A DNA stretch of 64,000 bases from CBDBFG01 sp965204765 (GTDB taxonomy: Bacteria > Pseudomonadota > Alphaproteobacteria > Caedimonadales > UBA9215), in NCBI GenBank assembly GCA_965204765.1, contig CBDBFG010000004.1:496001-560000 (forward strand). The letters run 5' to 3'. The translations under genes and the position numbers were made by a program. Shown piece by piece: positions 54,089 through 63,800 of this stretch (positions are counted from its first letter, which is position 1; every line of letters starts with the position of its first letter). The notes below the pieces were generated by a model. That model saw nothing but the letters and a program-made list of their open reading frames with translations. It had not been told where the DNA came from and ran no database searches.

Positions 54089-55114
54089 ATGGTGATGAAT
54101 TTGTGTCGATTGTTATTTTGTCTTATAGTTTGTAGCAGCCTAAAAGCAGAAGTAGAAAAATATGGTAATGGATTTATTCCTGGTCATATACGAGTAAATC
54201 AAATAGCAATGGTTGGTGCGCATAATATCAGTATTTCTTCCAAAGATGGTTGGGTTTATAGTCAGCAGTCAGAAAAAGTATCTACCCTGTTAAATAAGCA
54301 TGGGGTAAGGTTTATGAAGATTCCATTGCATTGGTTTCTAAATTCCAAAAAGCAGACTAGTATTTCTTTGTGTCATGAGGCTGGTAAACCACAAAACTGT
54401 AAATTAAGTAAATTGCAGCGTAAAGGCAAAGATCCTAAAAGAGCAAAGGAGTTATTGTATTGGGTGGCGAGTTTTGCGGATGGTAATCCCAATGAAGTAA
54501 TAATCATAAAATTTGAATCGTATTTATTTGATAAAAATATCAACCATAAAGTAAATGGAACATTAGCTTATACTGATGACTATGCGGTTACTAAACTTGA
54601 TAAATTGATCAAAGATTCTGGTCTTGGGAATAGAGTTTATAAGCTAAAAGTAGGTAAAAAATGGCCAAAGTTAGAGAAACTAAGAAAAATTGGCAAGAAC
54701 GTAATAATTTTAGAGCAAGGTGATAAATCAGGAAAATTGTTACAGGCTAAGTCACATTACGTTTCCAGTTTTCGTAATTTTATGGCGCAGACTCATTGGT
54801 CAGATAATCACAGGGATAATTGTCAGTTATATGGACCAAAGCATAAATTTTTAGAGATAGCGATCAATTATGAACTTTCTATTCAAAAAGGTAGTGTGAA
54901 GGGTTTCGTTGCCAAAGCTCTAAAGGCTGTGCCACAGTTGAAGAAGGTGAAAACCTACGATTATTCCAGTGTTAATGGTGAAGCAAAGGTCACGCAAAGG
55001 TTGGGTAAATGCCAAAAGAATCATAATTTTGCCGGTTTTGTGTTGTCTTCTGATCACGTGCATAAAGGCAATATAAAAGAAATAGTGCGTAAACATAATC
55101 TACGTTTACGGTAA
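54089..55114 (+). CDS. Secreted PLC-like phosphodiesterase
   Basis: This 341-residue protein begins at ATG 54089 with a signal peptide (MVMNLCRLLFCLIVC, cleavage near LKA), chosen over an earlier in-frame ATG that lacks a signal. The mature protein resembles the PI-PLC X / glycerophosphodiesterase-like TIM barrel. AMVGAHNISIS carries the first catalytic His (residue 45), GVRFMKIPL is the second strand, CHEAGKPQNC carries the second His (about 96), and GNPNEVIIIKFESYL is the third strand. Such enzymes cleave phosphatidylinositol or related phosphodiesters. A host phospholipid target is inference. Confidence 0.75.
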   Translation: MVMNLCRLLFCLIVCSSLKAEVEKYGNGFIPGHIRVNQIAMVGAHNISISSKDGWVYSQQSEKVSTLLNKHGVRFMKIPLHWFLNSKKQTSISLCHEAGKPQNCKLSKLQRKGKDPKRAKELLYWVASFADGNPNEVIIIKFESYLFDKNINHKVNGTLAYTDDYAVTKLDKLIKDSGLGNRVYKLKVGKKWPKLEKLRKIGKNVIILEQGDKSGKLLQAKSHYVSSFRNFMAQTHWSDNHRDNCQLYGPKHKFLEIAINYELSIQKGSVKGFVAKALKAVPQLKKVKTYDYSSVNGEAKVTQRLGKCQKNHNFAGFVLSSDHVHKGNIKEIVRKHNLRLR

Positions 55115-55320
55115 GTAAATTCTAGTTAAAGGCTAACAGTGTGATAATTTAAGTCTAGTGATTGTGTATAAATAATTATCTAGACTAGGGATATAGCTTG
55201 TTACAGATTATCTTTTATGAAGAGGAAACTTGGTTCTGGCATAAGTTGTGTGCTACGCTGGGACGTCTAAAATAGTAATGACGTATAAGAAGTTTAATAG
55301 GCGTAAACAGGATACGACAG

Positions 55321-56645
55321 ATGTGTGTATATCGAATATTTGTATTAATGATAGTAATTATAAATTGTACCTTATGCAATGTGGCCACAGCCAATGATGA
55401 TGAGCATGATAATCATGGTATAATTATTACTGGGTCTTCTCAGCCAGATATTCCACAAGATGATGACAAAGTTTGTGATGTAATGGGTTCACCAAGATCT
55501 CGTGTCAAAACCGGTTCAATGGTTGATGTACAGGAACTAAGTGACGACGATATGGGCGCTAGTTCTGGTCCAGGTGATGATGAAGATCATAATGCTTATT
55601 GGCAAGTATTGGTTTTGGCGATCAGCAAAGAGCTATTGCTGGTTTTGCCAGTGTGCTACGGGAGCACAGGATTTCTTTTGCCAGGTTAAAAAGCAGTGAG
55701 ATACCAGAGAGTCTTGTACTAGAAATGCTTGATTATGTAAAATCGTTTAGTGTAGATCATTTAGATGGCGAGGCACTATCTCCTCGGGCAATGCCTTCAT
55801 TAAGAAGGCTGTCTGTTGGACGAGTGGATGAGGCGGAACAGAGTTTAGCAGTAAGATTTTTTTCCAAAATTAGTAAATCGCCCTCTCGTTATTTCATGGT
55901 CTGTGCACTTTGTAAGATGATGGATGATGAAAATAGAGCGGGGTTTATAAAAAAACTTGCTCGTGGCTACGCATGTAAGGGAAATGCTAGAAAAAAAGCA
56001 ACGGTAGAAAGAAATTTTGATAGTGTTTTTAATGAAGTGTATATGTCAGGTTTGGTCAAGCAATCATCAGAGTGTACAAGAACTATGCCTGTTTTATGTA
56101 CATTAAGCACTCATTTAAAGCGAGTAGATCAATCTACTAGTTTAGTGGAAATGGTAAATAACTTGCAACCATATCTGTTTGCTATTCATTCCAGAGTTGT
56201 GCAAATGCCTTTTTTCCCAGAATTAAGGGATTTGCGTATGATCGCAGCAGCAAAAGAGAGTATGTTGTGTACTCTAAAAAGTGAAGAAGCGTATGTGAGC
56301 GAGTCAACGGATGTGAGCGGGCTAAACAGAGCTAAAGAGAGTATGATGCGTGCATTAGATAGGGCAAAACAGGATGTAGATTCAGTACCAGAGGTGCGTA
56401 TAGCAAGAGTACAAGAAGGTATTAAGCGTGCCTTAGAGGAGGAATATGATGATAGTGACTTAACGGATGAGAGTGCGCTAGAAAGCGCAAAAGAAGAGAT
56501 GATGCATGCGCTAGAAAGGGCAAAAGAGGATGTGCGTGAATTGACAGATATGCGTGGATTAACAGATGTGCGTGCGGTTAACCAAAAAATTGCTGATAGT
56601 TTACAAGATATTGCAGAGCACATTGCAGTATCAGACAGACAATAA
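55321..56645 (+). pseudogene. Secreted repeat protein gene split by a frameshift
   Basis: The upper frame (ATG 55321) encodes a signal peptide (MCVYRIFVLMIVII, cleavage near ATA) and an acidic segment with DDEHDNH and DDMGASSGPGDDEDH. Around 55590 the coding character passes to another frame, open from about 55590 to 56645. That frame contains a helical protein with two related units, AKESMMRALDRAKQDV and AKEEMMHALERAKEDV. One base change near 55585-55600 would give a single protein of about 441 residues. No homopolymer lies at the join. I recognise no family. The second part could in principle start at a TTG (55599), but it has no ribosome-binding site. Confidence 0.6.
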
Positions 56646-57028
56646 CAGTAGTATCATTGTGTTTAAATTGTTTTGGTGACACCTCGTATTAATCGGGCAA
56701 TACGGTACTAGTTATTGATCATGATACTTAAATCATTATCAGTGTCTGTTAAAAAACATGATTTGTGATTGGGGGATAAGTTTTAACTACTTTATAATTG
56801 TCGTACAATAAATTCTGATAGATGGTAGTGATTTATTAGCCAGCATTTGTGGGTGTGATTAACATGAAATTGGTTGGCTACAGTTGTGCTGTGTTCTTGT
56901 TCGTTCATAAAATGTAAAATTTATTGGGATTGAGTAATCTATTGCTTAGAGGTTATGAGATTTGTGGGTACCAGTTAAAATAAATGATAATTTTGCATTA
57001 TAAGTTTATAAAGTGTATATAGGAATCA
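56646..57028. other. Convergent intergenic region
   Basis: About 380 AT-rich bases between the frameshifted secreted gene and the lytic transglycosylase, transcribed toward each other. I see no hairpin, gene or RNA. Confidence 0.5.
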
Positions 57029-58900
57029 CTACAAGTTACGGTAAACATTATAGTGCGCCATAACTGATTTGACATATGTTCGGGTTTCTGTAAATGGAAT
57101 AAGCTCTATCCATGTAATTGTATTTATTGATTTTGTTCTAGGGTCGCCATAGCGTTTGACCCATTTATCGGCATTTTTTTCACCAGCATTATAGGCTGAT
57201 AGTGCCAACAATGGGCTGTTATTATACGTCTTTAATAACATATTCAGATATTTATTACCTAGTGTGATATTAAGTTTAGGATTAGATATCAACTCTTTTT
57301 TACTTACCGAAATTTTCAGTTTTTGCGCTACTCTTTTAGCCGTGCTAGGTATTATTTGCATTAAGCCAAAGGCATTTGCCGGACTAACCGCAATCTTATT
57401 AAAACAGCTTTCTTGTTTTATTACGGCATGGGTTAATTTAGGGTTACGTAACCGTTTAAATTTATATTTAATCTTTGGATAGCTTTCTTTGTGCAGATGA
57501 GCATTATGCATTTGGGTAGTAATAATATAACAAGTTTGTTCTGGAAAGTATTGTTTGAGAATAGTTAGAAATGCCTCTTGTTGTGCAGAGTGCTTATAAG
57601 TTTTAGCAATTTTACTAAGGATGGGAATTAGCTCTGTATGCTGTCCAATATGTTTAAGAAATAGTGCTAATTTTGTTCTTTGATCACTCAGTATCAGTGG
57701 TTTGTAGGCATGATTGTTTTGAATAGAACGTAAGTAAAATTTTATCGGTTTATTCATTTCCTGTAGTGCGATTTGACCATAAAAGGTGGTAGGTTTTTTG
57801 GCCGCACGTACCAGCCATAGTTTATACATTTTGTGCTTGTGTAGTTTTTTATATGACCGGGCAATCCAATATTCCAATTGCGATTTTATTGCAATATTAC
57901 GATTATATTGATAGGCTCGGCGAAAATGTTTCAATGCGGTATGATGTTTTTGCAGAAAATCAGCAGCAATAAATCCCAATAGCCATTCACATCTAATAAT
58001 ATGTTTTTTACAGCGTACATTATGATTTTTAAGTATATTATATGCCCGGTTATAGTGTTGTGTAATTAATAAATCACGTGCTGCTATATATCGTATGCGC
58101 CATATGTCATCACTATGATGTGCTAGGGTTGTCTTTTCTTGTTGTAATAAGGTTTCGATTTTGGCCACTTGTTCTTTCTTTTGCAAAAAGTTGATATAGG
58201 TTTTAAGAATATCAATTTTTTTTCTTTGTTGTTTGGTGAGCGATGTATAGATTCGGCCTGCACTTGATGATCCGCGATAAAGATGTAATTTAGCTAAAAA
58301 GTATCGGCGATCATTTTTAGGTAAAAAATTGTGGATATTCCTGACGGCATCTTCGTATCTTTTTGCTTTAATAATGTTATCTATTCTGTTTTTAGTATCG
58401 TACATCCTGATGTATTGTTTATACTGTGTCCAGAATTTACGTTCTTCTACTTTATTAAAAGTGATATTATTCCAACAGTATTTGATAGTTTTTCTTAATT
58501 GTTGTTTATGCCCTAAGGTATAAAGAATTTTTAAATAGGTTTGTGCCCCGTTATAAGTCCTGGGTTTATTATGTTTAAACCACTGTAATACTTCTTTTCT
58601 GCTGGCGGTATTGATGTAATCTTCGGCTTTGATTTTTATTTGTCTAATATATGGCAATTTGTGGTTAGCAGCTATGAAGGATGTATAATCTGAAAATTTT
58701 AATTTTCCTTTTGCATAACGTAATTGATGCCAACGTGAAAGAATACTAAGTTTTGTACATTTTTTATGTGTTGCATATAAATATGCTTGGGCGTATTTTT
58801 GTTGTTTAAATGCCGTTACAGCCTGATGGCATCTGATTAATTCAGGGTCTACTGTGTACGCCGAAGAGATAAAAACGATTAGCAGAAAAAAATGCTTCAT
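57029..58900 (-). CDS. slt: Soluble lytic murein transglycosylase
   Basis: This 623-residue protein has a signal peptide (MKHFFLLIVFISSAYT). A long superhelical domain of basic helices leads to the catalytic GH23 domain near residue 490. There AVIKQESCFNKIAVSPANAFGLMQI (in part) supplies the catalytic Glu and the GLMQ motif, and LALSAYNAGEKNADKWV is the third motif. It cleaves peptidoglycan by the 1,6-anhydro route. It is divergent from dapA; the group slt-dapA-smpB is conserved in alphaproteobacteria. Confidence 0.95.
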   Translation of the reverse strand: MKHFFLLIVFISSAYTVDPELIRCHQAVTAFKQQKYAQAYLYATHKKCTKLSILSRWHQLRYAKGKLKFSDYTSFIAANHKLPYIRQIKIKAEDYINTASRKEVLQWFKHNKPRTYNGAQTYLKILYTLGHKQQLRKTIKYCWNNITFNKVEERKFWTQYKQYIRMYDTKNRIDNIIKAKRYEDAVRNIHNFLPKNDRRYFLAKLHLYRGSSSAGRIYTSLTKQQRKKIDILKTYINFLQKKEQVAKIETLLQQEKTTLAHHSDDIWRIRYIAARDLLITQHYNRAYNILKNHNVRCKKHIIRCEWLLGFIAADFLQKHHTALKHFRRAYQYNRNIAIKSQLEYWIARSYKKLHKHKMYKLWLVRAAKKPTTFYGQIALQEMNKPIKFYLRSIQNNHAYKPLILSDQRTKLALFLKHIGQHTELIPILSKIAKTYKHSAQQEAFLTILKQYFPEQTCYIITTQMHNAHLHKESYPKIKYKFKRLRNPKLTHAVIKQESCFNKIAVSPANAFGLMQIIPSTAKRVAQKLKISVSKKELISNPKLNITLGNKYLNMLLKTYNNSPLLALSAYNAGEKNADKWVKRYGDPRTKSINTITWIELIPFTETRTYVKSVMAHYNVYRNL

Positions 58901-58968
58901 GAGTGCATTATATGATTGTTATGTTACTATGTTAAGGTTATTTTATAAAAAAAGAGTTAAAGACTAAG

Positions 58969-59859
58969 ATGTTTAAAGGAGCTTTTACCGCACTAGTGAC
59001 ACCATTTAAGGACGATCAGGTTGATTATCAATCTTTGGTTGCTATGGTTAATTGGCAAGTAGAGCAAGGAATAAGTGGACTTGTGGTTTGTGGTAGTACA
59101 GGAGAGAGCAACCTTTTAAACTATGATGAACAAAAAGATGTGATTACACAGGTAGTAAAAACGGTGAATAACAGAGTTCCCGTCATTGCGGGTGCTAGTG
59201 CTATTACTACTAGTGACACTATATATTTAGCCTCTCAGGCTGAATCATTAGGTGTAAGGGGACTGATGATCGTAACCCCACCTTACGTTAAACCTTCACA
59301 GCAGGCGATAAGAGATTATTTTACCGATGTGCATAATGCGTGTTCTTTGCCAATTATTTTATACGATAATCCTGGTCGGGCTTGTTCTTCTATTGCTGAT
59401 GAGACAATATTAAAGTTGGCACAGTTAGCACGAGTAGTAGCTTTAAAGGATGCGACTGGAGATCTCGGTAGACCTGTGCGCTTAAGGGCGCAATTACCAG
59501 AAGATTTTTTGTTATTATCAGGAGAAGATATAACTACTCCAGCATTTTTAGCCCAAGGTGGCGACGGTGTAATTTCTGTCACCGCTAATATTGCTCCTAA
59601 ATTGGTTGGTACACAGGTATCATCTTGGCAGGCAAAAGATTGGCATACTTTTACTAATACCAGAGATTTGCTTGCTCCATTACATGATGCAATGTTTATT
59701 GAATCTAGTCCTGCTCCTGTAAAGTATGCTTTATCTTTAATGAATAAATGTTCATATGAGGTGCGCAAGCCTTTGGCAAATTTATCTTTATCCGCACATG
59801 ATGCCATCAAAAATCTTGTTTCTAATTCTATTGTGCTGAGGGATGAGAACAAGATATGA
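58969..59859 (+). CDS. dapA: 4-hydroxy-tetrahydrodipicolinate synthase
   Basis: DapA (296 residues) condenses pyruvate with aspartate semialdehyde in lysine and diaminopimelate synthesis. GSTGES is the pyruvate-binding loop, the Tyr is in LYDNPGRA, the Schiff-base Lys in ALKDATGDLGR, and GGDGVISVTANI follows. The start is ATG 58969. The stop overlaps the smpB ATG by four bases (ATGA). Retention implies the cell still makes diaminopimelate for peptidoglycan. Confidence 0.96.
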   Translation: MFKGAFTALVTPFKDDQVDYQSLVAMVNWQVEQGISGLVVCGSTGESNLLNYDEQKDVITQVVKTVNNRVPVIAGASAITTSDTIYLASQAESLGVRGLMIVTPPYVKPSQQAIRDYFTDVHNACSLPIILYDNPGRACSSIADETILKLAQLARVVALKDATGDLGRPVRLRAQLPEDFLLLSGEDITTPAFLAQGGDGVISVTANIAPKLVGTQVSSWQAKDWHTFTNTRDLLAPLHDAMFIESSPAPVKYALSLMNKCSYEVRKPLANLSLSAHDAIKNLVSNSIVLRDENKI

Positions 59860-60335
59860 TTAAGAAAACAAAACGTGCTGACGGGTTAATAGCAGAAAAC
59901 CGTAAGGCTCGTTACGAGTACACTATCGAAGATTCGTTAGAAGCAGGTATAGTTCTTGAAGGGTCAGAGGTCAAGTCTATCAGAGTGAATGGCGGGGTTA
60001 GTCTGGTTGAGTCTCATGCAGGTTTGAAAAATGGCGATAAAATATTTTTATTCAATACCAATATTCCTGAATATAAAATGGCAAATAGGTTCAATCATAC
60101 ACCAAGGCGACCAAGACATTTATTATTGCGCAAAAAAGAAATAAAAAAACTTATTGGTTTAATTAAAAAACAAGGCATTACCATAGTGCCTTTAAAAATG
60201 TATTTCAATAATGATGGAATTGTAAAGCTGTTATTGGGCGTTGCTAAAGGTAAGAAAAAGGCAGATAAAAGAGAAACTGAAAAGCAAAGAGATTGGAATA
60301 GGAAAAAAGAACAAATTATGAAGCATACCTCTTAG
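59856..60335 (+). CDS. smpB: SsrA-binding protein SmpB
   Basis: SmpB (159 residues) partners tmRNA to rescue stalled ribosomes. It shows the OB-fold start ARYEYTIEDSLEAGIVLEGSEVKSIR (in part), FLFNTNIPEY, RPRHLLLRKKEI, LVGVAKGKKKADKRE-like basic tail residues (here LLGVAKGKKKADKRE) and the end RKKEQIMK. It overlaps dapA, as in other alphaproteobacteria. The ssrA gene itself was not found in the window. Confidence 0.96.
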   Translation: MIKKTKRADGLIAENRKARYEYTIEDSLEAGIVLEGSEVKSIRVNGGVSLVESHAGLKNGDKIFLFNTNIPEYKMANRFNHTPRRPRHLLLRKKEIKKLIGLIKKQGITIVPLKMYFNNDGIVKLLLGVAKGKKKADKRETEKQRDWNRKKEQIMKHTS

Positions 60336-60842
60336 TTTTTAGGTACATCTTAGATTAATTATCTTGTCTTAAAATATAGTTACTTAAATGGTTGATACTA
60401 AGTTATCAATTGATGATTGAGTACCGAGAACTAGGTGTTTACTTTCTTAATCGCATTAAATGTGAAGGGTAAAATGGTAGGTTTACTACGTGAGTCTCTT
60501 GATTGATTGTGACAGGTCATCATGTGCCTATCAGTTTTGTATTCATTGATGAATAGTCGGGCACTATTCTGCTTTACATCTATGTCGCTATTTGGTTTTG
60601 TTCTTATTATCTCTATTGAGCAATAATAAGACAATCTTTTATTGTTTTTTCTTAATATTCTTGTTTGTGACCTGAAGTATTTACGCTGAATGATCACTAA
60701 TTAGTCATACTGCACAATTAAATGATAATAATAAGCAAACTTCATGCAGAATGGATTATTGTGCTATTCAAGCATTGGTATACAGCAATATATGTTGTTA
60801 TTGCTGTTATTATGAGTTTACTGCAATAGCCTTTGGATAGTA
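60336..60842. other. Intergenic region between smpB and the coiled-coil gene
   Basis: About 500 AT-rich bases. A minus-strand 88-codon frame (60431-60697) begins with GTG and has no ribosome-binding site or recognisable motif, so I do not call it. No RNA gene or hairpin with a T run was recognised. Confidence 0.5.
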
Positions 60843-63800
60843 TTAGCTACCAAAACCAAACATTCTGCCCAAATGTTTTGTTACACCTTTACAGTTCGTC
60901 CATAAACTATATGCTTGTAGTATGCCGGCGATGGGTAATGAATATCCCGGTGGTAGCATGTATAGGATTGTTTTAGTGGTTACGAATCCTGCGCCCATAG
61001 CAACTGTTTTTTTCAGAATCACACCAACGGCCTGTTTGATCCCTGATTGACCGCGTGCTAGTTCTACTACATTACCAGTAATATTGGCCATGGTTAAATA
61101 CGCATTAGCCGTGTTCATACCGCCTAATACAACGATAGAATCCATGGTAAGGGTTGCGGTACAATCTCCGCTGGCAACCATGGAGCACACTTCGCTGTCA
61201 TCAGGGCTGATCATGCATTGTAAGACACTGACGTAATCCCTGCAATATTCTGCTGTGGTGAAACTTGGTTCGCAAACGCCACTAACCAATACAGAGCATA
61301 CTTCACTATTATCAGGCTTCATCAGACATTTAAAGATACTAGCATAATCTCTGCAATGGGCTGCTTGCCCTGTGCCTATTTCTATTGGCGGTAATAGGGC
61401 TAGGAATGGGTCTCTGTGGGAAGTACAAGAGTCTGTGTTAATGCCATAGTACAGACATAAAAATTGCTCAAGTTCTTGTTGTGGTACTGCGGGTGGTGCT
61501 ATTAATCCAGCAATTTTGGGTTGGCCAGGTGGAGCTAATAAAGATACAGTATCACCGCGATCACCACTATATAAGACAATAGCGACGGAGTTTAAACTAT
61601 TAGCACCAGGTAATAGCGCCAGTACATCCCGATTAAAATCTGGCGGGCATTCACCAAAGCTAACACACAATGCTTGTTGTAATAATTGCGATGATATACG
61701 TGGTGCAGGTAGAAGGCCGACAATGACAGGTTGATCTGGGGTAATTGGTTGATATGTTACCAAGCAATTATGACACCCTGTTGTATGCTGAACACCGTCA
61801 GGCACTATGCTACTTGGATCATATTTTGTAAGATTAGTGCTTAATGATGTCTGGGAACCTGTTTGTGGTACAGTGGGTGAGGTAATATATCGAGTACCAG
61901 AGTTTGCATCACTGGTGCGTGTAATTACAGTGTGTAATTGTTCTAACCAATCAGTTCCTATATTGCGTACTAACGATGCGCAATCATAATCAGACATTAT
62001 TTTACCAGCAGCTATGGCGGAGAGAGCATACAAGATCCGTCTGTATTTTTTCTTTGTCGCCGATAATAATTCTTGTTGTTTTGCTAAATCAAGTTGGCCA
62101 TTTTCTGCTTCTTGCTTTAAGTCTGTTATTTGTTCTGTTAGGTCACGTTGCACGTTTTCTACGGCTTGTGCTAAACCTTCTATGTGAGCGCCTTCTGTAG
62201 ATATTAATTCTAGTAATGCTACTACTGTTTGTTCTGTTGCAGCATGTGATTGTTGTAATTCAGCATGTGTTGTTGCTAATTCTTCTCTTTGCCTTTGTTC
62301 TTCCTCTAATGAAGTACGCAGATCTACTACTGTTTGTTCTGTTGCAGCATGTGATTGTTGTAATTCAGCATGTGTTGTTGCTAATTCTTCTCTTTGCCTT
62401 TGTTCTTCCTCTAATGAAGTACGCAGATCTACTACTGTTTGTTCTGTTGCAGCATGTGATTGTTGTAATTCAGCATGTTCTTCTGTTACTTCTTCTCTTC
62501 TCCTTTGTTCTGCAGCAAGTGCTTGTGCTAATTCTTTTTGCTGGTTTTCTGTTGTATGGAATGCAGAGCGTAAGTCTGCTACTGTTCGTTCTGCAGTAGT
62601 ATGCAACCGTTGTAACGTATCGTGTTCTTGTGCTAATTTTGTGTGTTGACCTCTTTCTGTAGCAAGTGCAGATTGTAAATCTGCATATTTTAGTGTTATT
62701 TTCTCGCGTTGTTCTTGTTCTGTATCTAATGATGTGGACAAAGAACTGAATGTATTTTGTGAGCTAAGTAATTCAGAGCTTAAAGATGCACATCTTTCCT
62801 CTAATTCTCTTATTGTTATGGTATAGCCTGTTGCTTCTTTTTGTAATTGTGCAATTTTTTTTGCATATTGCGTACTTTCACTGTCAAATGATGTTTTGTC
62901 TTCTTGCAGTGCAGCAATTGTAGCGTTTAATTTATCAACCATTGCAGACTTTGCTTGTAATTGCTCGGTCAGTGCTGTAATGCCTGTTGCTAATGTTGCA
63001 TGTGCTTCGACTAGTTTAGTATGCTCTTGTCCTATTTCTGCGCATTCCGATGATGATAATTCTAATGCATCATCCAATTCTGCAAGGCTAGAGAACAGTG
63101 CAGAGGATTGTCTCAATTGGCCATCAAGCAACGATTGTAGTCGTGTCATTTGCTCTTGCTGTTGTTGTGTAATTTCCTTGATCTGTGAGCGTAATTCCGT
63201 GTTTTCTGCATCGATGGTTTCATTATCTTGCTTAGCAAGTTCTAGTTGTTCGCGTAATTGTGTGACAAGCAAATTCTGTTGTGTTAAGTCGCTTTTTAAG
63301 GTAGTGTTTTCATCTGTGATAGTTGTTAATCTCTCTCGTAGATGTTGTAGTTCTTCTATTGTGCTTTGTGCCTGTTCAGTTAATGTTGTTAGTCTCTCTT
63401 CTTGTTCGGTTGTGTTGTCTTGTTGTTGTTGCGCGAATGCCTTGAATCTTGTTAGTTCTTTCTCTTGTTGTGCGATAGTTGCTTGCAAGTTTGCATTTTC
63501 TGTAGTTAATGATTCTCTAACAGCTGCATGTTGCGTGCGTAGTTCATCGAGTTCTTGCAAAGAAGTATCATGTGCTTGTCGTAATTTTGCTAATTGCTTT
63601 GTCTGTGCATCGTGTTGTGCGAAAAGAGTATCATATTCTTGTTGTCTATCTCGTTGTTGCTGTGCTGATTCAGACAGCTGTCGTTTTTGCGCAGATAATA
63701 ATTGTTGTTGTTCACCTAGATTATGTTGCATAGATGCCAGATGTTCATCTTTTGTGCGTAATTCATCTTGTGCGGTGGTAAGAGTTGATTCTTGTTGAGA

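Noticed and set aside
60431..60697. An 88-codon minus-strand frame between smpB and the coiled-coil gene
   Set aside because: It would need a GTG start without a ribosome-binding site and shows no family features. A remnant cannot be excluded.
62216..63798. Long plus-strand open frames opposite the coiled-coil gene
   Set aside because: They are shadows of the repetitive coding strand; their Leu/Val- or Ser/Cys-rich translations are artefacts of CAA/GAA-rich codons on the other strand.
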